Shown here: piece after piece, positions 52,212-60,812 of the stretch | Numbering within the stretch: the first letter of the stretch is position 1 | How the letters are laid out: each line of letters begins with the position of its first letter | Origin: an uncultured Candidatus Melainabacteria bacterium | GTDB taxonomy: Bacteria; Cyanobacteriota; Vampirovibrionia; Gastranaerophilales; Gastranaerophilaceae | Length of the DNA stretch: 64,000 nucleotides | NCBI GenBank assembly: GCA_934692625.1 | Contig: CAKUUC010000003.1 | Location: 1 to 64,000 of the forward strand | Direction: 5' to 3' | Notes under the pieces: model-generated | What the model saw: only the letters and a program-made list of their open reading frames with translations | What the model was told of the DNA's origin: nothing | Database searches by the model: none | Program-made: the position numbers and the translations under genes

Positions 52212-53099
52212 ATGATGACTATTTTTAAGGATATTATAGAATTAAAGAGTGAAAGGAACAGATTGGGCAGGCTAATGGAACAAAACTTTGATTTTACATC
52301 CTACAACAACATAAAAAGACTTTCAGAAAACGAATTAAACGAACTTTGGAACAAATACTTGGCTGACAAATCAAATAAACAGTCAAGAGATTCATTGATT
52401 GTTCAATATATTTACCTTGTTCGCTATGCTGTCGGACGTATCAAGGTTTCTCTACCTGCGACAATTTCTGTTGAAGACATTACAGGATACGGAGTTGAAG
52501 GTTTAATTAACGCTGTTGAACGATTTTCTCCACTAAAAAATGCACGCTTTGAAACTTACGCTTTAATTAGAATTAGAGGTGCAATTTTAGATAAAATTCG
52601 TTCTCAAGACTTTTTACCAAGAAGCGTAAGAAAGAAAATTAAAGAAGTTAAACAAGCGGCAGAAGTTTTGAAGCAAGAATACGGCAGAATTCCAACATCC
52701 AGTGAAATTGCAAACTATCTTGACATGGACGTTGAAAAAGTCAATACAATTATGGCAGAAGATGTAACAATTACGTCAATATACGACAAGAGAGGGTCTT
52801 CTGATGATAGTATGGAAATTATTGACACGATTGAAGATTCAACAAAACTCAATCCTCAAGAAAGACTTGAAGAAAAAAATGTAAAAACAGACTTGCAAAA
52901 AGCACTACTAAGACTACCTGAAAGAGAACGCGTTTTGATGGTTCTTTACTACCAAGAAAACATGACAATGAAAGAAATCGGTGCAACTTTAAACATGTCA
53001 GAATCTAGAGTTTGTCAACTTCATGCCCAAGCGATCATGAAACTTAAAAATATTTTCAGCGAAAACAGAACCGCAAGACTTCAACAGTCTATCGTCTAA
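52212..53099 (+). CDS. FliA/WhiG-type (sigma-28 group) RNA polymerase sigma factor
   Basis: 295 residues. Regions 2 ('LIVQYIYLVRYAVGRIKVSL', 'GYGVEGLINAVERF', 'FETYALIRIRGAILDKIRSQ'), 3 ('PRSVRKKIKEVKQAAEVLKQ') and 4 ('LPERERVLMVLYYQENMTMK' and on) are all present with the spacing of FliA/WhiG/SigB-group factors. 'DFLPRSVR' is typical of FliA/WhiG. No flagellar gene is in the window, so it may serve pili, stress or development instead. The 3' end overlaps the convergent OmpA-like gene by 11 bp. Confidence 0.92.
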   Translation: MMTIFKDIIELKSERNRLGRLMEQNFDFTSYNNIKRLSENELNELWNKYLADKSNKQSRDSLIVQYIYLVRYAVGRIKVSLPATISVEDITGYGVEGLINAVERFSPLKNARFETYALIRIRGAILDKIRSQDFLPRSVRKKIKEVKQAAEVLKQEYGRIPTSSEIANYLDMDVEKVNTIMAEDVTITSIYDKRGSSDDSMEIIDTIEDSTKLNPQERLEEKNVKTDLQKALLRLPERERVLMVLYYQENMTMKEIGATLNMSESRVCQLHAQAIMKLKNIFSENRTARLQQSIV

Positions 53100-53655
53100 A
53101 CGACTCTTCATAGTTAAATATAATAAAATTTATGCGTTCTTGAGTTTTCCCCTGATAACGAACGACCGGCATGATTTCACCAAAACCGTTCGCTCTGAAT
53201 TTATCCGGCGGGATTTTTCGTGTAGAAATAAGATATTCCTGAATGTTACCTGCTCGAACGATAGATAATTCCCAATTAGAATTGTACTTAGAATTATAAA
53301 AAGAATTTGCAGATGTCGTACTTTCTACAAGACAAGATTTATTCACTAATGCTAACAAATTCGCGATAATATCCAAAATGCAATAGGAATTTTGCCGTAA
53401 TTCGTCACTACCATTATCAAAAAATAAAAGACTATCAAAACTTACCACAACGCCCATAGGAATTATTGTAAAAATCACATTACCTAAATTTTGAAGATTT
53501 TTCCGCAAGAGTTTTTCTATATTTACATTTGTCGAAAAATCATAATCAGACATATCTGCTTGTAATTTCAAAGTTTTTGAATTTTCAACATTGGCAAAAC
53601 TAGCAAGATTTGCGATAGAAAAGATTATTACAAACGTTATAAAATTTTTAAACAA
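53089..53655 (-). CDS. OmpA/MotB-like C-terminal domain protein
   Basis: About 189 residues from a TTG at 53655 with AAAGGA 8 bases before; an upstream ATG at 53688 is the alternative. Signal-peptide-like start (FKNFITFVIIFSIANLASFA). The C-terminal half fits the OmpA family peptidoglycan-binding fold: 'FDSLLFFDNGSDELRQNSYC', '...SNWELSIVRAGNIQEYL' (family N-x-x-L-S-x-x-R-A-x-x-V) and 'FRANGFGEIMPVV'. The usual 'G-H-T-D' stretch is replaced by 'VESTTSANSF', so wall binding may be altered. Confidence 0.78.
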   Translation of the reverse strand: MFKNFITFVIIFSIANLASFANVENSKTLKLQADMSDYDFSTNVNIEKLLRKNLQNLGNVIFTIIPMGVVVSFDSLLFFDNGSDELRQNSYCILDIIANLLALVNKSCLVESTTSANSFYNSKYNSNWELSIVRAGNIQEYLISTRKIPPDKFRANGFGEIMPVVRYQGKTQERINFIIFNYEESFRR

Positions 53656-53721
53656 AATGACAATCCTTTCATATCTAAGAATTGTCATTTAAAAATTTAT
53701 TTATAACTATTAGACAACAAG

Positions 53722-54939
53722 TTAAGGTTTTGTGATTGATAGCACATATTTATCTTCTGTGAAATATTTTTTCGCACAATCCAAAATCTGTTCAATAGTA
53801 ACTTGTTGGACTTGTTTTTTCAATGTTTCGGTATAATCGAAATCAAAACCGATTACGCCATATTTAGCATAAGCACATGCCTGCTGAATATTAGTTTCTT
53901 CCAAGAATGCACATTTGCCGTTCAAATTGTTTTTAGCATCCTCAAGTTCTTTTTCAGAAACCGGATAATTTCTAATTTTAGAAATTTCTTCATTAAAACC
54001 TTTCAAAGAAACATCAATATTTTTCGCTTCTGTTGCAATATAAATCATGAAATTTCCGGCATATTTGTACGTTTCATAAGAACTTCTTACAACATACGCC
54101 AACCCTTTTTTATCTCGGAGTTCTAAGAACAATCTTGATGACAAACCGCAAGCCCCAAGAATAATGTTTAACAAGACTAATGCAGGATAATCTGCTTCTC
54201 CATAAGTTGGAACATGCCAGCCTTTCAAAATATGAGCCTGATTTATATCCGCTTTTGTATTTTCTACCTTTTTAACTCCTGACAATATAGGTTTTTCAAT
54301 ATTATATTCACCATCGACAGATTTTGGCAATTTACCTATTGTATTTTCAACCAATGGTAAAACTTCGTCTTTATTCAACGAACCAACTATTGCCAACACT
54401 TTTTTGCTAGTTTTCAAAATTGTTTGATAAGCATCAACAATATCTTGTTTTGATAAATTATCAAGGTTTTCCAAAACTTTTGTCATTGTGTTGCCATAAT
54501 AATGATTTTCAAACATTGTTTTATAGTATGCATCAGTTGTAATTGCTCGAGGAGAATCTAATTCTGCAGAAATTTCTCCTTTTGATTTAATTCTTTCTTT
54601 TTCAAATTCATCAAAAGTTGAATTTGTTATAATTTCATTCATTAGCTCAATCGCTTTTGAAAAATCTTCATTCAAACAAACAAATTTGAATTGCAAATAA
54701 TTTGGAAAAATTTCACATGACAAATCTATTGCATATTTTTCAAGTTCTGTTGCCAGTTCTTCTGAGTTGTAATTTTTTGTACCTTGCAAAAACAACTTTG
54801 CCATCAATGGATAAATACCTGCAGATTTTTCAGGATTATTGATTGACATATTCAAGCATACAGCCATTCTCGGAGTATTGGCATTATATCTGTAAATGTA
54901 ACTTATATCGTTATTTAATTTTGAAATTTCTTTGCTCAT
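53722..54939 (-). CDS. M16-family peptidase homologue lacking the zinc motif
   Basis: 405 residues with the two-half M16B fold: 'GIYPLMAKLFLQGTKNYNSE' corresponds to the zinc-binding helix of the active family (G-x-x-H-x-x-E-H), but both His and the Glu are missing. 'LRDKKGLAYVVRSSYETY' is the conserved R/Y region of the second half, which is kept. This is the pattern of the inactive subunit of M16B heterodimers. The active mate is not in the window. GAGGAT lies before the ATG. No signal peptide. Confidence 0.85.
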   Translation of the reverse strand: MSKEISKLNNDISYIYRYNANTPRMAVCLNMSINNPEKSAGIYPLMAKLFLQGTKNYNSEELATELEKYAIDLSCEIFPNYLQFKFVCLNEDFSKAIELMNEIITNSTFDEFEKERIKSKGEISAELDSPRAITTDAYYKTMFENHYYGNTMTKVLENLDNLSKQDIVDAYQTILKTSKKVLAIVGSLNKDEVLPLVENTIGKLPKSVDGEYNIEKPILSGVKKVENTKADINQAHILKGWHVPTYGEADYPALVLLNIILGACGLSSRLFLELRDKKGLAYVVRSSYETYKYAGNFMIYIATEAKNIDVSLKGFNEEISKIRNYPVSEKELEDAKNNLNGKCAFLEETNIQQACAYAKYGVIGFDFDYTETLKKQVQQVTIEQILDCAKKYFTEDKYVLSITKP

Positions 54940-55018
54940 TCTTCATCCTCACTACAGCCTAATTTTAGCATAATTTTATGGAAAAGACAAATTCGCACGA
55001 TTATGCTATACTAGCCGT

Positions 55019-56563
55019 ATGGTTAACACAGTCAAAACAACAACAGTAATCGGCTTGAATGCATACATTGTTTCTGTTGAAACAGATGTAGTAAATTCAT
55101 TACCGGCAATATCAATTGTCGGACTGCCTGATGCTTCCGTAAACGAAGCCAGAGATAGAGTTAAATCAGCAATAAAGAATTCCGGTTACACATTTCCGGC
55201 TAAAAAAGTCATTATAAATCTTGCACCGGCAGATTTGAAAAAAGTTGGAACAAGTTTTGACTTACCTATTGCCGTTGGAATATTGATAGAAGAAGAAGTT
55301 CTATTACCGGAAAAGACAAATGACTATGCCTTTATTGGTGAATTATCACTTGACGGTTCAATTCGTGGGGTCAATGGGGTTTTACCGCTTGTTTTAGGTC
55401 TAAAAGATGCTGGAATTAAAAATGTCATCGTTCCAAAAGCAAATGTAAATGAAGCAGCATTGTGTGTCGGAATAAATGTATACGGTGCACAACATTTGAC
55501 AGAAGTTGTAAATCATTTTATAGAAACACCAATACCTAAAACGACTGTTGATGTTCAGGCATATTTAACAAAACCCACCGAACAAATTTATACATACGAT
55601 TTTAAAGACGTAAAAGGTCAAAAGAAGGCGAAAAAAGCACTGGAAATAGCAGCAGCAGGCGGACATAACATATTGATGACAGGTTCTCCGGGGTCTGGAA
55701 AAACTCTTATGGCTAAATGTTTTTCTTCGATTTTGCCGCCATTAGAACTTTCAGAAGCACTAGAACTCACAAAAATATACAGTATTTGCGGACTATTATC
55801 CGATAATGAACCATTGATGGTTAAACGTCCTTTTAGAGCAGTTCACCACACAGCATCAGCAAACGGAATTATCGGAGGCGGAAGCACTCCAACCCCTGGA
55901 GAAATAACACTTGCCAACCGTGGAGTTTTATTTTTAGATGAAATGGCAGAATTTCCTCGACAAGTTTTAGAAGTTTTAAGACAACCGCTTGAAGACGGTG
56001 AAATTGTAATCTCAAGAGCAAAACATTCAATAAAATATCCGGCAAAATTCATTTTATTAGGAGCAATGAACCCTTGTCCTTGCGGATTTTTAGGTGACAA
56101 AGAAAAACCTTGCACCTGCACAGATTTCCAAATCAGCAGATATTTAGCAAAACTTTCAGGGCCACTACTTGATAGAATTGATATTCAAGTTGAAGTGCCA
56201 AGACTAACTCCAACAGAACTTCTCAATTCAACAAGCGAAGAAGAAACATCTGAAACTATCAGAAATCGAGTAATTAAAGCAAGAAAAATTCAAATAGAAA
56301 GATACAAAAACGAAAACATCTTGACAAACGCTGAATTAACATCAAAATTAATCAAAAAATATTGTCCAATTGATGACAAATCTCGCGAGATGTTAAAAAT
56401 TGCAATCGTTAAATACCAACTCTCAGGACGCAGATATGATAGAATTTTAAAACTCGCAAGAACAATTGCAGACCTTGCTGATAGCGAACAAATCCAACAA
56501 ATTCACCTGATGCAAGCACTACAATTCAAAATGTTTGACCCTGAAAATTATCGCAAAGGTTAA
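55019..56563 (+). CDS. comM: Mg-chelatase-like ATPase ComM/YifB
   Basis: Hexameric helicase-like AAA+ protein that helps branch migration during natural transformation. 514 residues: N-terminal S5-fold part ('ISIVGLPDASVNEARDRVKS', 'NLAPADLKKVGTSFDLPIAV'), AAA+ core with Walker A 'GSPGSGKTLMAKCF' and Walker B 'GVLFLDEMAEF', 'RAVHHTASANGIIGGG' insert, zinc site 'NPCPCGFLGDKEKPCTC' and C-terminal lid. TATACT ends 6 bases before the ATG with no Shine-Dalgarno. Its presence hints at DNA uptake ability. Confidence 0.95.
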   Translation: MVNTVKTTTVIGLNAYIVSVETDVVNSLPAISIVGLPDASVNEARDRVKSAIKNSGYTFPAKKVIINLAPADLKKVGTSFDLPIAVGILIEEEVLLPEKTNDYAFIGELSLDGSIRGVNGVLPLVLGLKDAGIKNVIVPKANVNEAALCVGINVYGAQHLTEVVNHFIETPIPKTTVDVQAYLTKPTEQIYTYDFKDVKGQKKAKKALEIAAAGGHNILMTGSPGSGKTLMAKCFSSILPPLELSEALELTKIYSICGLLSDNEPLMVKRPFRAVHHTASANGIIGGGSTPTPGEITLANRGVLFLDEMAEFPRQVLEVLRQPLEDGEIVISRAKHSIKYPAKFILLGAMNPCPCGFLGDKEKPCTCTDFQISRYLAKLSGPLLDRIDIQVEVPRLTPTELLNSTSEEETSETIRNRVIKARKIQIERYKNENILTNAELTSKLIKKYCPIDDKSREMLKIAIVKYQLSGRRYDRILKLARTIADLADSEQIQQIHLMQALQFKMFDPENYRKG

Positions 56564-57019
56564 TTATTTTTTCAAAAGTTCGTCAAAAAACGATTTCAAT
56601 AATGATATTTTTTCACTCCCAATGGCGGTAAACGAAATAGTTTTATCTTTCAATTTCAAATAAAAAACAGATTCGTTAAATACAACCATTTTAGAAGCCA
56701 CAAAAAATACAACTTGAGGCTTTTTGTCTTCAACTCGATAGTCTAAAATCTCAGAAAATTCAACATTTTGCCCATTAACATAAATTGAATTATCAAAAAC
56801 TTTGATAACATCTTTTTTTAGAACTTTTTTGATTATCCAAAACCGTGGAAAATAAATTCCGGAAAACACCACAACGCTCAAAACCGTCGTCAATAAAGAA
56901 AAACGATGTAGTAAAAACATATACAAAATAAAAAACACAACAAGAAAATAAAACCCTAAAACGCCAAGGATTATCAAGGTTTGATTTTCTTCTGCATTTT
57001 TCAATCTGTTATCTTCCAT
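56564..57019 (-). CDS. Small unknown membrane protein
   Basis: 151 residues, starting with AGGAAGAG ahead of the ATG. Two close hydrophobic helices (about 13-35 and 40-60) and a C-terminal beta part ('GQNVEFSEILDYRVEDKK', 'KDKTISFTAIG') like a PH-type domain. It abuts the stop of comM from the opposite strand. It has a similar plan to the protein at 22991. No family name. Confidence 0.7.
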   Translation of the reverse strand: MEDNRLKNAEENQTLIILGVLGFYFLVVFFILYMFLLHRFSLLTTVLSVVVFSGIYFPRFWIIKKVLKKDVIKVFDNSIYVNGQNVEFSEILDYRVEDKKPQVVFFVASKMVVFNESVFYLKLKDKTISFTAIGSEKISLLKSFFDELLKK

Positions 57020-57038
57020 TCACTCTTCCTAAAAATTT

Positions 57039-57392
57039 TCACTCGGAAATATCTTTAACTTCGTACTCATCCATCAAATTGTTACGTTTTTCCTTAGAGA
57101 TAATAGCACCAACACCAAGCCCTGACAATGCGCCTAATATTACCCCGAGCGGCTTCCACATTTTCTTTTCTTGTTTTGCACCCAAAATTCCGCCAAGTAT
57201 TGCAAGTCCTACAACCAATACCGCTGTCATTTTTTTCAAAAATGAAGACTGTTTATTATATTTAGCGACAAATTCATCAGCCTTAGCAGTTTTAATTTGA
57301 TAACTCGGCATATACCCTGCTCGAGTATTATCTTTCCTAAAATCTAAGCGAACACGCTTATTATCTATATTTGAACCAATTTCTAATCTCAT
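57039..57392 (-). CDS. Small membrane protein with glycine-zipper helices
   Basis: 117 residues: a polar N-terminal half, then two hydrophobic helices rich in Gly ('VLVVGLAILGGILGA' and 'LGVILGALSGLGVGAII', about 56-98) and a charged tail. The Gly spacing is that of glycine-zipper membrane proteins. No family recognised. It lies upstream of the 56564 gene by 19 bp and is probably co-transcribed. Confidence 0.65.
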   Translation of the reverse strand: MRLEIGSNIDNKRVRLDFRKDNTRAGYMPSYQIKTAKADEFVAKYNKQSSFLKKMTAVLVVGLAILGGILGAKQEKKMWKPLGVILGALSGLGVGAIISKEKRNNLMDEYEVKDISE

Positions 57393-57432
57393 AACACTAA
57401 CTTAACTCTTCTTATGAAATTTTAAAACTGTC

Positions 57433-59040
57433 CTATTTTCTTAAAAATTTTGCCGACAATCTATTATACAATTCGCCTGCATATTCCATTTTGAAAATTA
57501 AATTTAATGGAATATAAACTGCCAAACAAATAAATCCGATAGCAGATATTTTTAAAATTTCAAACGGAACTTTTGCACTGATATGTACAAACTTGTCAAA
57601 TTCAACTGCACATAACCAACATATTCCAAGAGTAATAATACCTGAAACAGTCATTTTTAACAAGTTTATAAACAATGATTTATAATCCATTTTCATTTTT
57701 TTAGTAATAAAAATACCAAGAACTACAGCATTGAACAACGTTACAAAAGAAGTCGAAAGGGTAATTCCGCCAATACCAAAATGTAACTTAGAAATCAATA
57801 TCCAGTTTAGTAAAAGTTTTAAAATTATGGAAGAAAATGCAACTAAAAATGGAGTCTTTGAGTCATTGAACGAATAGTAAACCCTTGTAATAGAATCCCT
57901 GAACACATAAGGAATGATTGAAACAGACAAAAACCACAACGCTTCAGTAACCATAAATGAAGCATTTTCGTCAAACACACCGTGTTCAAAAACAAGCCTT
58001 ACAACATCAAGCCCGACTACCAAAATTCCTATGATAATAGGAATTGCACCAAAGAACAAAACCCCAACACCTTTGTTGAAATAATTTTTAATACCTTCAA
58101 AATCATTATCTGCAACAAGTTTTGCAAAAATCGGGAACAACGGAACAAGAAACGCCGTAACCAAAATTCCAACAGGAAATTGGAATACACGATTTGCATA
58201 CCCGATTGCCGTCCACGCACCTTCCGAAATTGACGAAGTAAAGAACATATCAACATAAATATGAATTTGTCCTACAGTAGAACTCAACACCGCAGGGAAC
58301 AACAATTCGCAAATCTCGTTAAAATGTTGATTATTACGGAATTCAAAAACAGGTTTCAATCGATAACCGAGTTTTCTCACATTCGGATATTGAATAATCC
58401 ACTGCAAAACCGCACCGATTGTTGTTGCCCAAGCAAGAGCATAACCTTTATTGTCATTTGGGACAAGCATTACCAAAATTATTATAGACAAACTCATAAT
58501 TATCGGAGACAAATTCGGCAGCATAAATTGCTTATAAATAATCAATAATCCGTAATAAATACCGACAATTCCGCCAATCAAAAGCAAAGGTGTCATTATT
58601 CGCAAATGTTCTGCCGCTAACGCAATCATCTGCTGAGAATCACCGGAAATTATCAACCCCATAATTTGTTTTGGGAAAATAAACATAATAACTGACAGCA
58701 CAACAAAAAATATTATTGTGGCATTCATAAACGTTGAATAAAGTCTATTAACTTCTTCACTCGGTTTATCATTAATATTTGGGATTAGTTTTGAAAATAT
58801 TGCAACAGTTGCGCTATGGAATGGACCTCCAACTCCACCTAACAATATCAAAGACAATGACAAAATTTGATATGCATAATAATATGCATCAGATACCATT
58901 GACGCCCCATAATAGTTAGCAATAATAATATCTCTTACAAACCCTATCAACTTACTGACAATTGTCACAACTGCAATAAGCCAAGCAGCCTTCAATACAC
59001 TCGGAGTCTTTGTTTCTTTTATAACGTTATTATTTTCCAT
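57433..59040 (-). CDS. murJ: Lipid II flippase MurJ
   Basis: Moves lipid II across the inner membrane for wall synthesis. 535 residues with 14 predicted helices, MATE/MVF superfamily. Motifs: 'FVRDIIIANYYGASMVSDAY' near the start, 'GGVGGPFHSATVAIFSKL', 'FFTSSISEGAWTAIGYANRV', 'VFQFPVGILVTAFLVPLFP' (family F-P-x-G-I-x-x-x-A-x-x-x-x-x-F-P) and 'RVYYSFNDSKTPF'. The start overlaps the end of the SpoIID-like gene by 11 bp, giving coupling. Confidence 0.95.
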   Translation of the reverse strand: MENNNVIKETKTPSVLKAAWLIAVVTIVSKLIGFVRDIIIANYYGASMVSDAYYYAYQILSLSLILLGGVGGPFHSATVAIFSKLIPNINDKPSEEVNRLYSTFMNATIIFFVVLSVIMFIFPKQIMGLIISGDSQQMIALAAEHLRIMTPLLLIGGIVGIYYGLLIIYKQFMLPNLSPIIMSLSIIILVMLVPNDNKGYALAWATTIGAVLQWIIQYPNVRKLGYRLKPVFEFRNNQHFNEICELLFPAVLSSTVGQIHIYVDMFFTSSISEGAWTAIGYANRVFQFPVGILVTAFLVPLFPIFAKLVADNDFEGIKNYFNKGVGVLFFGAIPIIIGILVVGLDVVRLVFEHGVFDENASFMVTEALWFLSVSIIPYVFRDSITRVYYSFNDSKTPFLVAFSSIILKLLLNWILISKLHFGIGGITLSTSFVTLFNAVVLGIFITKKMKMDYKSLFINLLKMTVSGIITLGICWLCAVEFDKFVHISAKVPFEILKISAIGFICLAVYIPLNLIFKMEYAGELYNRLSAKFLRK

Positions 59041-60748
59041 TCTTCTCTACCAATTCTATATACATTCTTAATCCCTTGTTTTGCCCTTGTGAAGTAGGGT
59101 ACTTAAATTCAACGGTATTTAACCCGCTATGTAAAAAATTCGACAAATCTAAGACATTGTATCTGTCAGATGTATCAAAAGTAACTTTTTCATCTACTCC
59201 ATTTACAGAAATATCAATATATGAAGCCTTGTATTTATTATCAATTACTAGCATTGCATTTCCGTTTGGAGCGAAAAATGTCTGACTGTAATATTTTTGT
59301 GTAGGATTTCCCGACAAAATAAAAGGTTCAGTCGCTAACGTTATACCTGAATAATAATGTTTTAAAATTTCTTCGTAAGATTTGCCCAACTCTTTGCCCA
59401 TATATCCGGCACCGTATTGACTCATTCCAACACCATGCCCAAATCCGCCACCGTATGCTTTTACATAAATCAAATCACCATCTTCGTTATACTCATGTTC
59501 AAATACTAAATTCGCACTTGGCAAAGCTTTTCCATCTTTTGTCAACAAACGACGAATCATAAGTTCTTTTTGAACAACATAATTTCCACAATCAGTTTGA
59601 ATTTCAAGTTCCATAATTTTACCGGAAACCCCACGACGTAAAACATTCAACTTTTTAACAATGCCTATTGTTTCACCTTTTTTGACAGCAGGTTTTACAA
59701 ATCCTGTAGCACTTTGAGCAGCAATATTTGCTTGAATTGCATCTTGAATTTCTTGTCCGTTCCACTCTCTTGTCCAACGATAATACGAAGAATTAACATC
59801 ATAAGATTTTGGTTTTGATTTATAAAAATTTTCTGCCGCTTCTTCATTATCTAATACCGGTGTTGATGGATTGTCAGGAACTCCGTGCAAATAAGGTTTA
59901 TCTGGAGCAGGAAATTGTTTTGTTAAAGGGTCTGAAAAAGCATTTTTGTAACTTTCAGAATACCCACCGGCAGTTGAAGAATATTGAGCCAATATCAAAT
60001 CCCAATTATAAATAGCAACAATTCCGGTCGTTTCCAAAACTGCTTTATTAGAAAGTTCTCTTTCTGTATTTGCACCAAAATAAACCTGACTGGCAACAGA
60101 ATCCACAACATCGTAATTAGGATTAGCCTTAACTCTAGGGGACAAAACATAATTTCTCGCGGCAACACTTTGTGCTTTTAGCGCTTCCAACCCAAACGAT
60201 ACGGGCATTTCATTTGGAACAACCCCTCTCAAATACTCTTCCAGTTCAAGTGAATTTACAATATAAAAACTTCCACCATTTGGTGTTGAAATCAATTCTA
60301 ATTGCCTGCGATAAACCGCATCTTTGCCCGCTCTTTTGAGGTCTTTAACACCTAAAAAACCAAAATCCGACTTCAAAACAACTGGTCCCGAAACTTTTGC
60401 TATAACATTACCGCATTTGTCAGTCAATACAAAAATTTTACCAACCATTGAAACATTTATGACATTCTCACCATCATAAGTATCAATGTACGTATTGTTA
60501 TTATATAGTTCAAATTCTCCAGTACCATATAGTGAAGCAGTTGTCCAAGTGTAAGATGAAAAACCGTTTGTTCCGATACCGACACGAACGGTTTTTGATT
60601 TTGGAATATCACCATACAAACTGTTAAATTCAGAGTCTTGCGCTATTTGCAAAGCAGATTGCGGTAAGTTTCCCATAAAAGAAGAAGCAAAACAACTTTC
60701 GCAACCCAACACACAAAATATCAAAAATATTATCCCAAAAATTCTCAT
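59030..60748 (-). CDS. SpoIID/LytB-domain protein
   Basis: About 572 residues from the ATG at 60748 (another lies six codons earlier); signal peptide with a Cys-containing end (GIIFLIFCVLGCESCFA). The SpoIID domain shows 'LEEYLRGVVPNEMPVSFGLE', 'ALKAQSVAARNYVLS', 'SQVYFGANTE' and 'YGGGFGHGVGMSQYGAGYMG', all diagnostic. SpoIID enzymes are lytic transglycosylases acting on peptidoglycan; in non-spore-formers their role is wall turnover or amidase enhancement (LytB). The last 70 residues form an extra beta domain. TATAAT ends 6 bases before the chosen ATG. It is coupled to murJ. Confidence 0.9.
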   Translation of the reverse strand: MRIFGIIFLIFCVLGCESCFASSFMGNLPQSALQIAQDSEFNSLYGDIPKSKTVRVGIGTNGFSSYTWTTASLYGTGEFELYNNNTYIDTYDGENVINVSMVGKIFVLTDKCGNVIAKVSGPVVLKSDFGFLGVKDLKRAGKDAVYRRQLELISTPNGGSFYIVNSLELEEYLRGVVPNEMPVSFGLEALKAQSVAARNYVLSPRVKANPNYDVVDSVASQVYFGANTERELSNKAVLETTGIVAIYNWDLILAQYSSTAGGYSESYKNAFSDPLTKQFPAPDKPYLHGVPDNPSTPVLDNEEAAENFYKSKPKSYDVNSSYYRWTREWNGQEIQDAIQANIAAQSATGFVKPAVKKGETIGIVKKLNVLRRGVSGKIMELEIQTDCGNYVVQKELMIRRLLTKDGKALPSANLVFEHEYNEDGDLIYVKAYGGGFGHGVGMSQYGAGYMGKELGKSYEEILKHYYSGITLATEPFILSGNPTQKYYSQTFFAPNGNAMLVIDNKYKASYIDISVNGVDEKVTFDTSDRYNVLDLSNFLHSGLNTVEFKYPTSQGQNKGLRMYIELVEKNGK

Positions 60749-60768
60749 AATTTCATTATATGACAAAT

Positions 60769-60799
60769 AAAAAGAAACCTTGAAAAAGGCTTCTTTTTA
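60769..60799 (-). terminator. Terminator between cysS and the SpoIID-like gene
   Basis: Stem AAAAAGAA.CCTT/AAGG.TTCTTTTT with a short loop; T-rich on both strands. It ends the cysS transcript about 14 bp after its stop. Confidence 0.7.
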
Positions 60800-60812
60800 C
60801 TCATCTTATTTC

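Noticed and set aside
52212..53099. Sigma-28 factor as proof of flagella
   Set aside because: No flagellar gene is in the window, and this sigma group also controls stress or pilus genes in non-flagellated bacteria.
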